From Phocoena phocoena (lineage: Eukaryota; Chordata; Mammalia; Artiodactyla; Phocoenidae), in NCBI RefSeq assembly GCF_963924675.1, contig NW_027077451.1:868001-932000 (forward strand): a stretch of DNA of 64,000 bases, in the 5' to 3' direction. The notes under the pieces were generated by a model, which ran no database searches, was not told the DNA's origin, and was given only the letters and a program-made list of their open reading frames with translations. Of the stretch, positions 63,101 to 64,000 are shown one piece after another. A program made the position numbers and the translations under genes. How positions within the stretch are numbered: the stretch's first letter is position 1; the number at the start of each line of letters is the position of its first letter.

Positions 63101-64000
63101 TTATAAATGACAGCTCTCCTCCAAAAATATATTGAAGTAAGCCTGCGAAGGGGACTTAAAAGCGGGGCAGAATTTCAGGAAAACGATTGCAGGGGGTAGA
63201 CTGGAATTGCCCTTAAAGCATAGGAAAAGAGGCAGAACATCGACAATGATGCACTTGGCCAAAAAGTGCGTATGCGTTTTTTCCTGAATATATTCAGGAA
63301 AAAACGCATACGCCCTTTTTGGCCAACCACGCAAGCCTGTAAAGGAAATCTGCACTACAATGAAGTCTCACTGCCACCCGGGCAAAAGGGCCATCTGAAA
63401 AAAGTGTAAAATCCAGAAAGGTAGGACAGGATATGGAGAACAGGGAGCCTTGTTATGCTGATTGGCAGGATGTAAATTGCCAGCAGCCACCCTGGAGAAG
63501 TGTATGGTGTTTCCTGAAACACGTAAGAAACAAAACAACACAGCCTATGGCACTTCCACTTATGGTCCTATAGCTTACGGAAATTAAAATCAAAAACAGA
63601 CAGCCACCCCAATATTTGGGACGGCTGTGTTCACAAGAAGCTCGTCTACAGTATCCGGTAAATATCCCAGAAAGCAAAAAATGGATAAAGAAGTTGTGGC
63701 ACGTACGTACAATGCAATATCACTCAGCAATGAAATCTGTGTCATCAGGCCCGTAGCGGCATAGTGAGTGGAGGCAGGTACGGTGATTCTACGTGAACTA
63801 CGTCACACAGAAAAAGAAACATCATAAGATATCACTAATACACGGAATGTAAACTTGACTACACATGAACTGAATTACAAAACAGAACAGGGTGTCAAAT
63901 TTAGAAAACCAACTAGTGCTTGCTTATGGGGAAAGGTGGCTTGGGGTGCTGCATAAAACCAGAGGCTGAAATTAGCACAGATATCTTTCCATAAGCCAAA
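63101..64000 (+). repeat. Satellite unit 37, first 900 bp (window edge)
   Basis: Runs off the right end. No difference from unit 35 noticed by eye over its 900 bp, including rare variants ACAGCTCTCC, CCACGCAAGCC, TATCCGGTAAATATC, GTGGAGGCAGG, GGTGTCAAATTT and CCAGAGGCTG. Confidence 0.85.
63255..63326. mobile_element. 72-bp palindrome, unit 37
   Basis: Single mismatch T13 with C60, as in unit 35. Confidence 0.75.

Larger units (their letters stand above)
1..64000 (+). repeat. L1-derived satellite array, ~1747-bp unit, ~36.6 copies; probable cetacean common satellite
   Basis: Seen: the landmark TTATAAATGAC recurs 37 times in one orientation at spacings of 1741-1754 bp, mean 1747, and the sequence between landmarks aligns by eye along its whole length with few-percent differences. 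No insertion of unrelated DNA was seen. Known from memory: a heterochromatic satellite of about 1.7-1.75 kb built on an L1 fragment is shared by whales, with a shorter ~1.58-kb form in delphinids. Inferred: this is that satellite in a non-delphinid cetacean. The L1 portion reads 5' to 3' on the + strand. No functional protein gene is supported anywhere in the array. Alternative: an unrelated mammalian macrosatellite that also captured an L1 end. Confidence 0.85.

Noticed and set aside
1..64000. Dozens of recurring short open frames on both strands as small protein genes
   Set aside because: They recur because the units are copies. None has a supported start, promoter or recognisable family except the decayed L1 ORF2 frame, and replacements among copies look unconstrained.
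1..64000. tRNA, rRNA, snRNA genes or other inserted transposons
   Set aside because: Landmark spacing never departs by more than about 7 bp from 1747, leaving no room for insertions, and no cloverleaf or rRNA-like stretch was recognised.
1..64000. Assembly artefact from a collapsed or looped repeat
   Set aside because: Nearly every unit has private variants and indels, so the copies are mostly distinct. The near-identical pairs (units 12/14 and 35/37) could still be artefacts and deserve read-depth checks.

Overview
The whole 64-kb window is one uninterrupted head-to-tail satellite array. I see no functional gene, RNA gene, CRISPR array, origin or unique DNA. A landmark (TTATAAATGAC) recurs 37 times, from 210 to 63101. 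The mean period is 1747 bp (individual spacings 1741-1754), giving about 36.6 copies in one orientation. Copies differ from each other by a few percent, mostly single-base changes.

Organism: the unit contains a decayed L1 (LINE-1) 3' end on the + strand: the ORF2 C-terminal coding region, the 3' UTR and an A-rich tail. From memory, an L1-derived satellite of about 1.7-1.75 kb is the 'common cetacean satellite', a constitutive-heterochromatin component of whales, while delphinids carry a shorter form of about 1.58 kb. A 1747-bp period therefore suggests a non-delphinid cetacean. This rests on period plus recognised L1 content and needs a database search.

Layout of one unit, using the landmark as position 0: a tentative L1 ORF2 stretch (about 180 bp before 0, continuing to +153); a 72-bp palindrome (+154 to +225, 36-nt arms, no spacer); the clear L1 ORF2 C-terminus, 3' UTR and A-rich end (+226 to about +1111); then about 450 bp I cannot assign. 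The palindrome is present in all 37 copies and is perfectly self-complementary in 15. Its ends resemble the terminal inverted repeats of artiodactyl mariner-type MITEs as I remember them, so the unit looks like an L1 fragment that received a mariner MITE before it was amplified.

Regions: units 1-7 are a mixture of two haplotypes (A and B) with damaged palindromes. Units 8-17 contain two successive two-unit (about 3.5 kb) duplications. Units 18-24 again have damaged palindromes and include the most divergent local patch (about 36.46-36.60 kb). Units 25-34 are homogenised, nearly all type B with perfect palindromes, and show three- and four-unit internal copying. Units 35-37 contain a very recent two-unit duplication that runs off the window end.

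Short open frames recur in every copy on both strands. The + strand frame of up to 107-163 codons is the degenerate L1 ORF2 C-terminus in its original frame. The 84-codon minus-strand frame crosses the palindrome and is most likely a by-product of repeat identity. Neither is called as a functional gene.
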